Source: a virus. Taken from it: a stretch of DNA of 45,012 nucleotides. Location of the stretch: IMG/VR virus record IMGVR_UViG_3300014050_000906, positions 1-45,012 of that record; one strand, given 5' to 3'. The position numbers and the translations under genes are program-made. Positions 22,123 to 30,658 of this stretch are shown piece by piece (position 1 is the first letter of the stretch; every line of letters starts with the position of its first letter). A model generated the notes under the pieces. That model was not told the DNA's origin, did not search any database, and saw only the letters and a list, made by a program, of their open reading frames with translations.

Positions 22123-22135
22123 TAGACTGCCCCTG
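22110..22135 (-). terminator. Strong hairpin after the ssb gene, probable terminator
   Basis: CAGGGGCAGTC pairs perfectly with GACTGCCCCTG over a 4-base loop (11 bp, GC-rich). The minus-strand tail is TGTTATTTAG, with only a weak U-run, so termination may be partial. It lies right after the highly expressed SSB-like gene and may also block 3' exonucleases. Confidence 0.6.
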
Positions 22136-22147
22136 GTATTTAATTGT

Positions 22148-22819
22148 TTACCAGTCTAAGTTGCTACTTGTAGCTGAAGGCTCGTCTGAATGAGTGCTCT
22201 CTCCAGCGAAGAAACCTTCTTGTTCTGTGTAAGGCATATCACGAACTGCAGATGTTTCAAGATCAAACAATTCTAGTGCTGAGGCATCAAAAGGTGCCTC
22301 ATCTTTTGCTAAAGGAATTATTGTGTAGCTTGTGTCTGTCTTTGTTCCAGAACGCTTAACACGCCACATCAGATTAGTGATGCTTCCCATTTCGCCAGCA
22401 TATTCAATTAATGTTGGAGTAATTGTTTTACCGCTTGATCCCTGCGAAAGAATAGCCACGTATGGGTCTTCCTTGCCATCGTCAACAAGAACGTTAATGT
22501 AAAGTCGTGAACGACCCTTCCATCCTGCCTTGTAATCCTTACGGTGTTGCTCACATCCGTAGCATTTGCCTTGGTCTTCCATTGTGCAAAGACCTTTACG
22601 GCGATAATCTTTTGGATTAGTGTGCTCTACAGCAATAAATCCAAGACCAGCCTTTTCATTGTAAGTAGGTGAATCTGGATCAAGTTCTTGCAAAAAACGA
22701 ATCTTTACGCTTTCTGCATCCTCTAGCTTTACCCAGCGACCCTTAGTTCCTTCACCGCCATTTGATTGCGGCTTGTCCATAACCTTATTTAGATCTTTTA
22801 GACCTTTTACTATTCCCAT
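22148..22819 (-). CDS. gp32-like single-stranded DNA-binding protein
   Basis: This 223-residue protein has an OB-fold-like core and a zinc site Cys78, Cys86, Cys89 and His92 (LCTMEDQGKCYGCEQH), as in T4 gp32-type proteins. The last 40 residues are acidic and Ser-rich and end SNLDW, resembling the partner-recruiting tip of SSBs. It should coat single strands and recruit primase, helicase and polymerase, whose genes surround it. The start has AGGAG upstream, and a strong hairpin follows the gene, consistent with high expression. Confidence 0.85.
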   Translation of the reverse strand: MGIVKGLKDLNKVMDKPQSNGGEGTKGRWVKLEDAESVKIRFLQELDPDSPTYNEKAGLGFIAVEHTNPKDYRRKGLCTMEDQGKCYGCEQHRKDYKAGWKGRSRLYINVLVDDGKEDPYVAILSQGSSGKTITPTLIEYAGEMGSITNLMWRVKRSGTKTDTSYTIIPLAKDEAPFDASALELFDLETSAVRDMPYTEQEGFFAGESTHSDEPSATSSNLDW

Positions 22820-22861
22820 ATATTTCTCCTTTGTAGTTGATGGTATAAATCCATCTGTTTA

Positions 22862-23866
22862 TTATTTTTGATGGGTCCAAGATTGATATTCAATATTGGA
22901 AACTGCGTTTTTAATACAGGCTTTAATTTCCTCTTCGGTCATGTCGCCAGCATCTTTTGCATCATGTGGATATATCTTACCATATTCATATGAAGCCCAC
23001 AAGAGGTCTTTATTTTTTAATCTAGACGCTATGCTGTTAGCAAGCTCACGCCCAGCGTGGTCCGCATCGGTCATTAAAGTAACCTTATTAAAATATCTAT
23101 TTATTAATGCCAAGTTTTCTGTGGATATGTGGCCACCAAGAGTTGCAATAACATTGGGGAATCCAGCCTGATGCACACGGATTGCATCAAAACTAGACTC
23201 TACAATAATAACATTATCACCTATTTTTTTAGCACGGTGAATGTTAAACATAGTTTTGCTTCTTGGTAAATTAGTGCTGTTCTTAAATTTCTTTTCTGAA
23301 ATAGAACGACCAACAATTCCAACTGCCATCCCATCTGGACTATGCACTGGAACTGTAACCATGTCCTGCTTTGGAGAATAGCCTAAAGAGAAATGAGCCA
23401 TTGAAGACATATCAATACCTCTAGATTTAAAATAGTTCTGTGCTTCTGTACTTGCAACTAAGTCGTTGTACAAATTCTTTAATATTTCTTCTGGGAATTC
23501 TACAAAATCTGGCTTGTCTTCTAGCATATCCGTCAATAGTTCATCAAAGTTTTCTAGTGTTTCGGCTTCTTTTGAATAGACATATCTCATTGCTTCAAAA
23601 TCGTTCTTATGCAAAACTCTTTTAACTAATTCTATTAGTGATCCAGTTTCACCACACGCTGGATTAAAACACAGCCATGCTCCAGTTGTTTTGCTTATGC
23701 TACAGCTTGCGCTATGTCTATTGGAATGAAATGGGCAGTAGAAAGAAATCTCTATATCTGTTTCACCAGCTACCTGTAAGCCAAGGCTTTTTACAATTGC
23801 CTTTATATGCTGTTTAGAGTATTGCGTGGTATCAGCTTTCCTTGCGTAATTGCTTCGTGCTGCCAT
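22862..23866 (-). CDS. DnaG-type DNA primase
   Basis: This 334-residue primase has a zinc-binding N-terminus (Cys44, His47, Cys66, Cys71; YCPFH and CFNPACGE). The TOPRIM core carries Glu223 in IIVESSFDAI and the DADHAGRE motif at 267-274. It lays RNA primers at the fork. It lacks the C-terminal helicase-interaction domain of bacterial DnaG, as is usual for short phage primases. A frame opening at 23917 would add 17 residues; ATG 23866 with AGGAAAG upstream is preferred. It follows the helicase by one gene and overlaps that small gene by 64 bases. Confidence 0.93.
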   Translation of the reverse strand: MAARSNYARKADTTQYSKQHIKAIVKSLGLQVAGETDIEISFYCPFHSNRHSASCSISKTTGAWLCFNPACGETGSLIELVKRVLHKNDFEAMRYVYSKEAETLENFDELLTDMLEDKPDFVEFPEEILKNLYNDLVASTEAQNYFKSRGIDMSSMAHFSLGYSPKQDMVTVPVHSPDGMAVGIVGRSISEKKFKNSTNLPRSKTMFNIHRAKKIGDNVIIVESSFDAIRVHQAGFPNVIATLGGHISTENLALINRYFNKVTLMTDADHAGRELANSIASRLKNKDLLWASYEYGKIYPHDAKDAGDMTEEEIKACIKNAVSNIEYQSWTHQK

Positions 23867-24114
23867 GCCGTCTTCTTTCCTACATAAGTTCCATAGAGTG
23901 TCATTAAGAACATCCATGTTGTACCGTCAAATTCTACCGAAAAGTTAGTGTCTATGTCAAGTACCCTTAGATACCCTCTATCTCTCATTTGGTGAGTAAG
24001 CATACTTTCATATTGATGCTTAATGCGAACCATATCAGAGTCGTCTAGAAATTCAACTCTAACCTGAAATCTTTTTATCGGCTTGTGATTCATTATTCTG
24101 GAATGGATTCTCAT
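23803..24114 (-). CDS. Small protein between helicase and primase
   Basis: The 103-residue product (KRFQVRVEFLDDSDMVRIKHQYESML...FSVEFDGTTWMFLMTLYG) mixes helix and strand and has no recognised motif. It overlaps the helicase by 56 bases and the primase by 64 (longer than most overlaps here). An ATG at 24093 would shorten it by seven residues. GAG before ATG 24114 gives modest support for the longer form. It may be a helicase-primase adaptor, but only position suggests this. Confidence 0.65.
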   Translation of the reverse strand: MRIHSRIMNHKPIKRFQVRVEFLDDSDMVRIKHQYESMLTHQMRDRGYLRVLDIDTNFSVEFDGTTWMFLMTLYGTYVGKKTAWQHEAITQGKLIPRNTLNSI

Positions 24115-25321
24115 AAATCTCTTTGACGATACCCCTGTTGATATCCCAATCTAAGTATAAACCAAATTCATGTCCATGTCGATTCTTGCGTGAGACAATC
24201 TCAATCATGTTAGTTCCTGGATATCTGTGTACAGCCATAGCCATATCAGCATCGTACTCAATAGCCTTTGACCATGCTACCTGAGACATCATTGGTGGAT
24301 TGTCCTGGTCTGAAACATCATCTGCTGTCGCTGCGGTAATGTCAATAATAGGAATATTGTTTGACACTGCAAGCATCTTAAATTCACGAGAAACATTTCG
24401 GTTTCTTTCAACTTCAGAATTACTTCGCTTGTTATCATTAAATAGCTGATGATAGTCAAGAATAACTAGGTCTGGTTTATGCTGGTCAATCTTACCTTGA
24501 ATAGTTGCTGGTGTTACTTCTGTATTTCCTTCATTTGAAATAAGAATAAAGCTATTCTTGTCTGCAAATTTCTTTGAGGACCATGATCGGAAATTATCAA
24601 TATTAATATCACCCTTTGAAAAATCAGATGCCTTAAATAAACCAGATCCGAGCATTGTATAAATACGATCACGCATATTCTCTGGCGACATTTCAAGGGA
24701 TACAATCATTGGCTTAAATCCTTGCTCCCAAGCTTTACATGCAAGATATGATGTAAACCATGTCTTCCCACGCCCTGGCCAGCCGATAGCGACGATAAGG
24801 TGTCCTGGAGCCATACCTGTTGGGTATGCTAAATCTATAGCTTCAAAACCAGTCTTGATGCCTGGAGAACCGCCCATTTCTGCAGAGCGTACCTTTAACA
24901 ACTCCATATATCTAATTGCTGCATCTGCATCTGTAATATCTAAATCTCGAACATTGTTTGTAAACCTACTAAGCCCAGCCAATTGTGACTGCATGTTTTC
25001 AAGAACTCTTGAAGCAGCGTCTTCTTTAAGAGATGATCCTGCACGAAGAATAATAGTCTTAAGTTTATTAGAAATAAATTCATTCTTAAGAGTATCTAAA
25101 TAATATCCTGTCTGACCTTTTACGTCTACTGGCTCAAAGTCTTTAAACTTTTCTTGAAGGATTCCAGCCTCTGGGACTGCTTTAAACTTATAGTAATATG
25201 ACTTAAGGCCATCCCAAATATCTTTGTGTGAGGTGAATAGATCATCAACATTGTCTGCAAGTAGTGTGCTTATATCCTTATTTTTACATACCGCTGAGAT
25301 TAGTTCCGCTTCTGTATTCAC
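24059..25321 (-). CDS. dnaB: DnaB-type replicative helicase
   Basis: This 420-residue RecA-fold helicase has Walker A GWPGRGKT (180-187), a catalytic SLEM segment with Glu210, Walker B LVILDYHQLF (285-294) and the usual GIKTGFEAID entry near 154-163. An N-terminal helical domain of about 130 residues should bind primase. It unwinds DNA at the fork on the lagging strand. The start is GTG within a GTGA junction with the preceding gene. SRKNRHGHEFGLYLDWD near the end fits the DnaB arginine-finger region. Confidence 0.94.
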   Translation of the reverse strand: MNTEAELISAVCKNKDISTLLADNVDDLFTSHKDIWDGLKSYYYKFKAVPEAGILQEKFKDFEPVDVKGQTGYYLDTLKNEFISNKLKTIILRAGSSLKEDAASRVLENMQSQLAGLSRFTNNVRDLDITDADAAIRYMELLKVRSAEMGGSPGIKTGFEAIDLAYPTGMAPGHLIVAIGWPGRGKTWFTSYLACKAWEQGFKPMIVSLEMSPENMRDRIYTMLGSGLFKASDFSKGDINIDNFRSWSSKKFADKNSFILISNEGNTEVTPATIQGKIDQHKPDLVILDYHQLFNDNKRSNSEVERNRNVSREFKMLAVSNNIPIIDITAATADDVSDQDNPPMMSQVAWSKAIEYDADMAMAVHRYPGTNMIEIVSRKNRHGHEFGLYLDWDINRGIVKEIYENPFQNNESQADKKISG

Positions 25322-25641
25322 TCTACTCCGCCTTGTTCAACCATCTTCTTTGTTTCTTCTAGTAACAAACGACGCTTTTCTTTATCCTTTTCAATCTCAG
25401 TCCTTACCGTATCCATTTTATCAAAGTTATACAGAAAAAACTGTATCGTATGGCCGTGCTTTGTTAAATGAAAATAGTATTCCAATAACTCTTTTGCACG
25501 GTTAAATCCTACACTATCAATGACATCTTGCATAGCCCACTTCTCACGAAATTTATTAATAGATGCTTCTTTACCATACTTCTCTTTATACAAATTTTGA
25601 AATAGGCTGAGTAGGATGTACGGCTCTTTATTATTTGCCAC
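25318..25641 (-). CDS. Helical protein upstream of the helicase (possible loader)
   Basis: The 107-residue product (LFQNLYKEKYGKEASINKFREKWAMQDVIDSVG ... LEYYFHLTKHGHTIQFFLYNFDKM) appears all-helical with a charged C-terminal coil. It is translationally joined to the DnaB gene by GTGA and starts at GTG. Phage helicase loaders and replication initiators of this size often occur here, so a loader role is a fair guess. No family signature supports it directly. Confidence 0.68.
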   Translation of the reverse strand: MANNKEPYILLSLFQNLYKEKYGKEASINKFREKWAMQDVIDSVGFNRAKELLEYYFHLTKHGHTIQFFLYNFDKMDTVRTEIEKDKEKRRLLLEETKKMVEQGGVE

Positions 25642-25834
25642 GCTTTAGTTCTTCCTCGACCTCTTCTGTTTTTTGAATTAGCTTATTCTCAACAAAAGTA
25701 TACACTCTCTCTGTGGCTGCATCAACTGTCTCTCCCTGCCTCACATCATCTTCAATTCCCACGCCAATTTTAATGCTCTCATAGTTACCAAGATTTCTAG
25801 TAAATGAAAGATCGACCTTTACTCTCGTTGTCAT
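25631..25834 (-). CDS. Small acidic phage protein
   Basis: The 67-residue product begins MTTRVKVDLSFTRNLGNYESIKIGVGIED, a strand-rich half, and ends in a charged helix (ENKLIQKTEEVEEELKRG). This layout is common among small phage replication-region proteins without known role. It overlaps the C2H2 gene by ATGA and the next gene by 11 bases. Confidence 0.7.
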   Translation of the reverse strand: MTTRVKVDLSFTRNLGNYESIKIGVGIEDDVRQGETVDAATERVYTFVENKLIQKTEEVEEELKRGK

Positions 25835-25944
25835 TTATGTTCCGCCTTCTTGTGCCTATTAAGTGTATCGCTAGCAAATATGCCCCAACGAACTTCTATA
25901 TCTCTTTTACAAATGTCGCAAGTAACAACTCTACTTTTTTCCAT
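25831..25944 (-). CDS. 37-residue C2H2 zinc finger protein
   Basis: A tiny frame from ATG 25944 to TGA 25831 is bounded by TAATG and ATGA overlaps. The product contains TCDICKRDIEVRWG and ends LNRHKKAEHK, giving Cys9-x2-Cys12-x18-His31-x4-His36, a single C2H2-like finger. Such one-finger proteins in phages probably bind nucleic acid or a host protein. The tight overlaps and preserved metal ligands make a real gene likely. Confidence 0.78.
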   Translation of the reverse strand: MEKSRVVTCDICKRDIEVRWGIFASDTLNRHKKAEHK

Positions 25945-26429
25945 TATTCCGCCTTCCATACTGGAACAAACTTGCCGTCTTCTGTCTTAGTATACAATAC
26001 TAAATTGTTTTTGAGAAGGGCTTGTATTTCAGCTTTTGAAGGAATTTCTTTTGAGTGCCCTGAGTCTAATATATGTTGGTGTATATCTAATATGTTTTTT
26101 TGATTAAACATATATTGAGACCAATTTTCACTATCTGGTTGTCCAATTGGATATATTTTTTGAGGGGTAGCAACCTTCTCATTTAATATATATTCTTGTA
26201 TAGTTACCCTATGCTTGTTAAGCATAGAGGCAACTTCTACAACAGTATAGGCTGTTTCCATATTCTTTTTAACTTGTGAATAGGAATACATTACTCTTTT
26301 TTTGTCTGGGTAGCACCAAGCAATCATTTCATCTTTTGATCTGGATGACTTTAAAACTTTATGTATCTTATCGTTTAAGAAGAAATACCGTAAGCTTTTT
26401 GATTTGCCGTTTCTTTTGATTCCAGCCAT
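25944..26429 (-). CDS. Helix-turn-helix DNA-binding protein
   Basis: The 161-residue protein has a basic N-terminus, then AYTVVEVASMLNKHRVTIQEY (about residues 60-80), a MerR/excisionase-type winged HTH. The C-terminal half is of unknown fold (IYPIGQPDSENWSQYMFNQKNILDIHQHILD). It could control early genes or bind a replication origin. The start has only a weak GGAAA and lies 55 bases inside the zinc-ribbon gene. Confidence 0.72.
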   Translation of the reverse strand: MAGIKRNGKSKSLRYFFLNDKIHKVLKSSRSKDEMIAWCYPDKKRVMYSYSQVKKNMETAYTVVEVASMLNKHRVTIQEYILNEKVATPQKIYPIGQPDSENWSQYMFNQKNILDIHQHILDSGHSKEIPSKAEIQALLKNNLVLYTKTEDGKFVPVWKAE

Positions 26430-26560
26430 TTTCCGAAAGCACTCGTTTCTTTATTGCACATCCAGCGTTTGCCGCACATGATACAAAATAATTCCATATG
26501 TAGTTTTTGTGAAAATACTCTGTCTACAAAAACTCGTCCTTTACATTTTCCGCACCACAT
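26375..26560 (-). CDS. Small zinc ribbon protein
   Basis: The 61-residue product has Cys3-x2-Cys6 and Cys26-x2-Cys29 (MWCGKCKG...FCIMCGKRWMC), a textbook zinc ribbon with a basic character. It probably binds nucleic acid. It begins at a TAATG overlap with the metallophosphoesterase gene and ends inside the HTH gene, so the three form one translational unit. Confidence 0.78.
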   Translation of the reverse strand: MWCGKCKGRVFVDRVFSQKLHMELFCIMCGKRWMCNKETSAFGKWLESKETANQKAYGISS

Positions 26561-27360
26561 TATAGTGTAAACAACTTCCCGTCAACGACACATGAATAGT
26601 CAGGTGCTACATGGATCATCTGAATATGAGGATAGTCATTAACAATGTGAGCAATTGCAAATCCTTTTTGCCAATCATGATGTTGCATATACTTCATTCC
26701 TGGACCCTTTTCATCACACATGTGTCCAAGCTCATAGCCACGAATAGTTTCACCCTCGCCATTATTTCTTAATTCATATGTAACTAAATGCGATGCAATT
26801 CTGTGTGAGTGTCCTCTAATTAATGAAATCTGAAGGTCTTCCATATCTTTTCGAACAGATCCAGTTGCTGCAATTGAAAGTCCATGGTGAACATGGATAT
26901 CTCCAAAGCGACGCTTAGGCAATTCATTATAATGAATATATTCGTACCCCAATGAATCAAGTCCCCACAAAGCTTCTGGTGTAACCTCATTAATATAGTC
27001 AGGAAGTTTTGCATCTACATAATTAAAAATTCTAACATCATGGTTTCCAAGTGCTGAAAATAGTTGTGCGTCTGGCAGCATGTCTCTAGTCTTTGCATAA
27101 AAATCTCTTGCGCCCTTTGCTTCATGACGCATCATTGGAACAATAAGATCTCTACTATCAGTCTTATGAAGATTTAAAAATTCCGCTGAGCGGCCCTCAG
27201 TATATTTGCTATAGCATGCTTGATCATCTGTGTCACCAAGGTAGTCAACGACATCAGGCTTAAACCATTTCATGACTTTAAACCAAAGTGCAATCATTTT
27301 GTCATCCTGATATGGGAACTGCTGGTCGGATGAAATCATCCACTTTAAATCGTTACTCAT
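26560..27360 (-). CDS. Calcineurin-like metallophosphoesterase
   Basis: The 266-residue protein has the metal-binding blocks SDQQFP (Asp12), YLGDTDDQ (41-48), LGNHDVR (104-110), VHHGLS (157-162) and RGHSHR (182-187). The first block is D-x-Q instead of D-x-H, a slight departure seen in some phage members. It hydrolyses phosphodiesters or phosphomonoesters; DNA ends or nucleotides are likely substrates because of the replication context. It is the first gene of the DNA-metabolism operon, just after the promoter at 27415-27442. Confidence 0.9.
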   Translation of the reverse strand: MSNDLKWMISSDQQFPYQDDKMIALWFKVMKWFKPDVVDYLGDTDDQACYSKYTEGRSAEFLNLHKTDSRDLIVPMMRHEAKGARDFYAKTRDMLPDAQLFSALGNHDVRIFNYVDAKLPDYINEVTPEALWGLDSLGYEYIHYNELPKRRFGDIHVHHGLSIAATGSVRKDMEDLQISLIRGHSHRIASHLVTYELRNNGEGETIRGYELGHMCDEKGPGMKYMQHHDWQKGFAIAHIVNDYPHIQMIHVAPDYSCVVDGKLFTL

Positions 27361-27374
27361 TATCTACCTTAATA

Positions 27375-27402
27375 TGTAAAAAAGTCACGGGTACGTGACT
27401 TT
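27375..27402 (-). terminator. Intrinsic terminator ending the tail operon
   Basis: On the minus strand AAAGTCACG pairs with CGTGACTTT over a TACC loop and runs into TTTTTTAC. The 9-bp perfect stem with a U-run is a good terminator for the tail operon. It lies a few bases downstream of the predicted start of the next promoter, so it is also a 5' hairpin of that transcript. Confidence 0.72.
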
Positions 27403-27403
27403 G

Positions 27404-27442
27404 ATGTTACAGTAATTGTAACATATTGGTATGACTTGTCAA
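27404..27442 (-). promoter_or_regulatory. Strong promoter with palindrome for the DNA-metabolism operon
   Basis: TTGACA (27442-27437), a 16-base spacer and extended -10 TGTTACAAT (27423-27415) is the best promoter in the window. The palindrome ATGTTAC-N7-GTAACAT (27404-27424) covers the -10 and the predicted start near 27408. A repressor bound there would silence the operon. Confidence 0.68.
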
Positions 27443-27450
27443 TAGGTTAT

Positions 27451-27900
27451 TTAAGCCTGTGTATTATTGTCTACGTTTCCTACTGCTATCCAACGAATTA
27501 TACATCCGTCTGCTTTTTTGGCTGAGGCTGAGGCAATTAATATAATGGAGAAACCTGTTTTTGTTGATTCAGTTAAATATACACCATGTAATTGTGCTAC
27601 TCCAGCTGCATTTGGGTTTTCTATTTGTAATGTTACTGAGGGTATGTCGGTAAACGTAACATTTTCATATGCAATTGGCTTTTTTAATGGACTATTTGGT
27701 GTAGCAGTTGCATTAAATTGACCATGAATTGTAGTGTTTGCTGATTTTAATATAGTTGTTCCAGTTGTATTTGTAATGTTAATTACATTAATTTTTTCAC
27801 CAAGAGCAACCTTAGCAATATTTGAATTCATTCTTTGAATGACTTCAGCAGATACTGGGTCTCCATCATTTATTACTACTGGGTCTATATTGACTGCCAT
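27451..27900 (-). CDS. Tail-associated structural protein, unknown role
   Basis: The 149-residue product is strand-rich and Asn/Thr-rich (VINITNTTGTTILKSANTTIHG) with no Cys except one near the end (DGCIIRW). Its composition matches phage tail and fibre proteins, and it is the last gene of the tail operon before the terminator. A fibre tip or decoration role is possible. It starts at a TAATG overlap with the 47-residue coiled-coil gene. Confidence 0.7.
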   Translation of the reverse strand: MAVNIDPVVINDGDPVSAEVIQRMNSNIAKVALGEKINVINITNTTGTTILKSANTTIHGQFNATATPNSPLKKPIAYENVTFTDIPSVTLQIENPNAAGVAQLHGVYLTESTKTGFSIILIASASAKKADGCIIRWIAVGNVDNNTQA

Positions 27901-28043
27901 TATTCTTCCTTCTCAGCTGAATTTAATTTATTTGTTAGTTCTGTAATTTCTGCACGAAGAACTGCAATGTGTGTCTCATATTGTGAGACAATCTCTCCAA
28001 TACGTTGTTGCAATGCTTGTACTACTAGTTCTACTTTATCCAT
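27900..28043 (-). CDS. 47-residue coiled-coil protein after the fibre gene
   Basis: A short frame from ATG 28043 to TAA 27900 shares TAATG junctions with both neighbours. The product begins MDKVELVVQALQQRIGEIVS and ends LTNKLNSAEKEE, a continuous heptad-like helix. It resembles the C-terminal coil of the preceding fibre protein in style, so it may trimerise with the fibre or act as a fibre chaperone. Confidence 0.72.
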   Translation of the reverse strand: MDKVELVVQALQQRIGEIVSQYETHIAVLRAEITELTNKLNSAEKEE

Positions 28044-30658
28044 TATACACCCTTCAATGTGTTTATTTCTTCTTGTAATGATTTTATCATATCCGATAGT
28101 TCTTGTATAGCCTTTGCCATAGGGGCAATAAATTTATCATAAGATAGTCCTTGATAAGATGTTGCATCGTTTATATCATCCAGAGTCCATCCAGAAAAAG
28201 TATCACCAATTCCTATTTGATCTAATGTTGATTTTACTTCTTGAGCTATAAATCCATAATGATACCTAGACCCAGTGTATCCATTACCAGGCTTGATTAC
28301 TCTATTTCCATTTTCATCTAATATAGGTTGATTATTTTCATCTACCTCTGGAATTTGTGGGTCATATTTATTATTATATTTTACTGGCCTTAATAAATTT
28401 ATAAAATTTAACCCAAGATCTGAATCTGTTATATTTGTTTTTTTTCTTATATCAGAAGTTTGAATAGTTCCATTATTAGATCTAATATATCTCCATTTAT
28501 AGGTTGTAGTTCCAATATCTGATTCCGCATCTAAATAAGGATACCAGTGGCTTACTACGCCAGAAGTATTAGCACTAATCATTGCTATTGCATTTATTCC
28601 TAAAGAAGATATAGGCCCAATTCCAGAAGCAGAAGTGTACCTATTATAAGAAGTTTTAAATCTATTTGTATAAGAGTCACCAGCAATGTCGATATCTCTA
28701 CCAGTCAAAGTTCCAGCTGTAATTTTATCTGCGTTTAAAGAAAATGCTGAAATAAAATCTGAGACAACAGCATTTGACCTAATTGTTCCAGTAGTTAATC
28801 TTCCACCATCAATTGTTGTAGTTGTTGTTGGACTATTAATTTTTGCAGCGATTGCATCACCATCAAAACTTGTTTGTGGAAGAGCTGCATCTGCAATAGC
28901 TTTTGCAGCTGCTGCAGAAACTTTAGCTGTATTTGCATCTGTTGCAGCCTGCTGTGCTGATGCAGAAGCAGAAGAAGCAGTTGATGAAGCTGAATTGGCA
29001 ATAGCAGCGGCTTGAGATGCTGTTAGTTTAACATCTCCAATTGTTCCGCCATCTGAAAGCGCAGAGCCTACGGATATTGTTCCAGAAAAACTAGAGTTGC
29101 CAGTTATAACAACTCCAGTGCCATAAAGTTTTCCAGAAGATGTAATTCTAAATGGTGCTGTTGTCGGATCATTACTTCCAATCCACATTCTATAAATATT
29201 ACCATCAGATGATGCTGTTTCTGATGAAGACATTTTTATAATAGTTCCAACATTTGAATTACCAAGCTGTATGTAACCAGAGCTATCAAGCACAGCATTA
29301 TTTTTAGAAATCTGAGTTCCACTTAAAGACCAATTACCGATACTACCAGCATTTGCTGTTATTGTTCCGCTTGTTGCGTCTAACGTTACAGAGTTTGTTC
29401 CATTTGCTACCTTAAGTCCAGTTGAATTAAGGGCAAATCCGTTTCCAGTTAATGTGCCTGCAGTATTAATTGTTCCATTATAAATCGATGCGCCAGATGT
29501 AGAAAGATTGATGTTTCCGCCAATTGTTGCAGTTCCCGTTGCACCAATGTTTCCATCTATATTTAATGTACTGCCATCCCATTTAATATAATTGCTAGTT
29601 GGTCCACCGACTTTAAATTCTGCAGTGCTACCTGAATTTATATACCAGTAATTGCTAGAGTTAAACAGGAGTCCACGCTTTCCGCTTACAACTCCATCTC
29701 CAAATTTAAATGCGCCAGCTGATATGTATCCAGTCATTACTGGTGTTCCTGGTATCTCAAGAGTTCCACCACTTACATATCCAGATGTTGTATTGTTATA
29801 TTGATCATATGTTGCTACAGCAAATTCATATGTAACTCCAATTGCAAGTCCTTCAAGTTTATATGATGTGCCCGTACCAGGAGAATCTGCATATGAATAT
29901 ATAGATTCAGTTGTAGGTTTAAATCTAATTCTGTACCCACGAATATCTCCAGTAGTTACAGCGCTCCATGTTATGTTGGCATATCCATTAAATCCAAGAT
30001 AAGCAGTAGGATCGATTCCACCAGAAACACTTGCTGAACCAACTGCAGGAGGTCCAGTTATATCTACAACTATTGGGTCTACTGGTTTTATCGGGCCTTT
30101 GATTACAAATTTATTTGCACTAGTAGTATTAGAATGAAAAAATTTATCTCTGTGTAATATTTTAATGTATCTGTCTGCTGTGCTAGATGCAAGAATATTT
30201 GCCTGTGTTCCAGTTCCAGTCCAAACAACTGGCTCTGATCCGTTAAAAGAATCTGATGTTCCTTCCCAAATTATAGTATCAGTATAGTTTGTCCATGCAG
30301 GTTTATCCCATGTAACTTGATAAGATAACACTCCGCCTGTTACTACAACATTTGTTGGTGCCTCTGTATAATCAGGTATTGCTGCAGCAACCTGAGCTTG
30401 TGTAACAACAAATCTTGGTGATGGTGGGCCAACTACAATTGTAGTATCTTGAGGATCATCATTAGATAATATATAAGAAAATACAAATCCATATTCTTTG
30501 TATAAATTTAAATCAATATTTTCAATTATTACTTCATAAGAATCTTGAGATCCAGATGCTGCTGCATTTGCTGCCTGTGCCGTCGATGCAGATAGGTCTG
30601 GCGCTGCAGATTGTGTAGAAGGCTGATATCCACCAGAATCTAGATAGTCTGGTCTCAT
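28043..30658 (-). CDS. Tail fibre with Fn3-like domains and a peptidase S74 chaperone
   Basis: This 871-residue protein has two fibronectin III-like domains (about residues 105-190 and 200-310), then a Gly/Ser/Thr-rich beta-repeat shaft (330-560). An Ala/Ser coiled segment (about 545-610) follows, and a C-terminal intramolecular chaperone with TSDIRKKTNI near 731 and YGFIAQEV near 803. The S-D-x-R-K motif is the self-cleavage site of peptidase S74 domains, which release after fibre trimerisation. The last 25 residues form a coil. It is a strong candidate for the receptor-binding fibre. Confidence 0.87.
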   Translation of the reverse strand: MRPDYLDSGGYQPSTQSAAPDLSASTAQAANAAASGSQDSYEVIIENIDLNLYKEYGFVFSYILSNDDPQDTTIVVGPPSPRFVVTQAQVAAAIPDYTEAPTNVVVTGGVLSYQVTWDKPAWTNYTDTIIWEGTSDSFNGSEPVVWTGTGTQANILASSTADRYIKILHRDKFFHSNTTSANKFVIKGPIKPVDPIVVDITGPPAVGSASVSGGIDPTAYLGFNGYANITWSAVTTGDIRGYRIRFKPTTESIYSYADSPGTGTSYKLEGLAIGVTYEFAVATYDQYNNTTSGYVSGGTLEIPGTPVMTGYISAGAFKFGDGVVSGKRGLLFNSSNYWYINSGSTAEFKVGGPTSNYIKWDGSTLNIDGNIGATGTATIGGNINLSTSGASIYNGTINTAGTLTGNGFALNSTGLKVANGTNSVTLDATSGTITANAGSIGNWSLSGTQISKNNAVLDSSGYIQLGNSNVGTIIKMSSSETASSDGNIYRMWIGSNDPTTAPFRITSSGKLYGTGVVITGNSSFSGTISVGSALSDGGTIGDVKLTASQAAAIANSASSTASSASASAQQAATDANTAKVSAAAAKAIADAALPQTSFDGDAIAAKINSPTTTTTIDGGRLTTGTIRSNAVVSDFISAFSLNADKITAGTLTGRDIDIAGDSYTNRFKTSYNRYTSASGIGPISSLGINAIAMISANTSGVVSHWYPYLDAESDIGTTTYKWRYIRSNNGTIQTSDIRKKTNITDSDLGLNFINLLRPVKYNNKYDPQIPEVDENNQPILDENGNRVIKPGNGYTGSRYHYGFIAQEVKSTLDQIGIGDTFSGWTLDDINDATSYQGLSYDKFIAPMAKAIQELSDMIKSLQEEINTLKGV

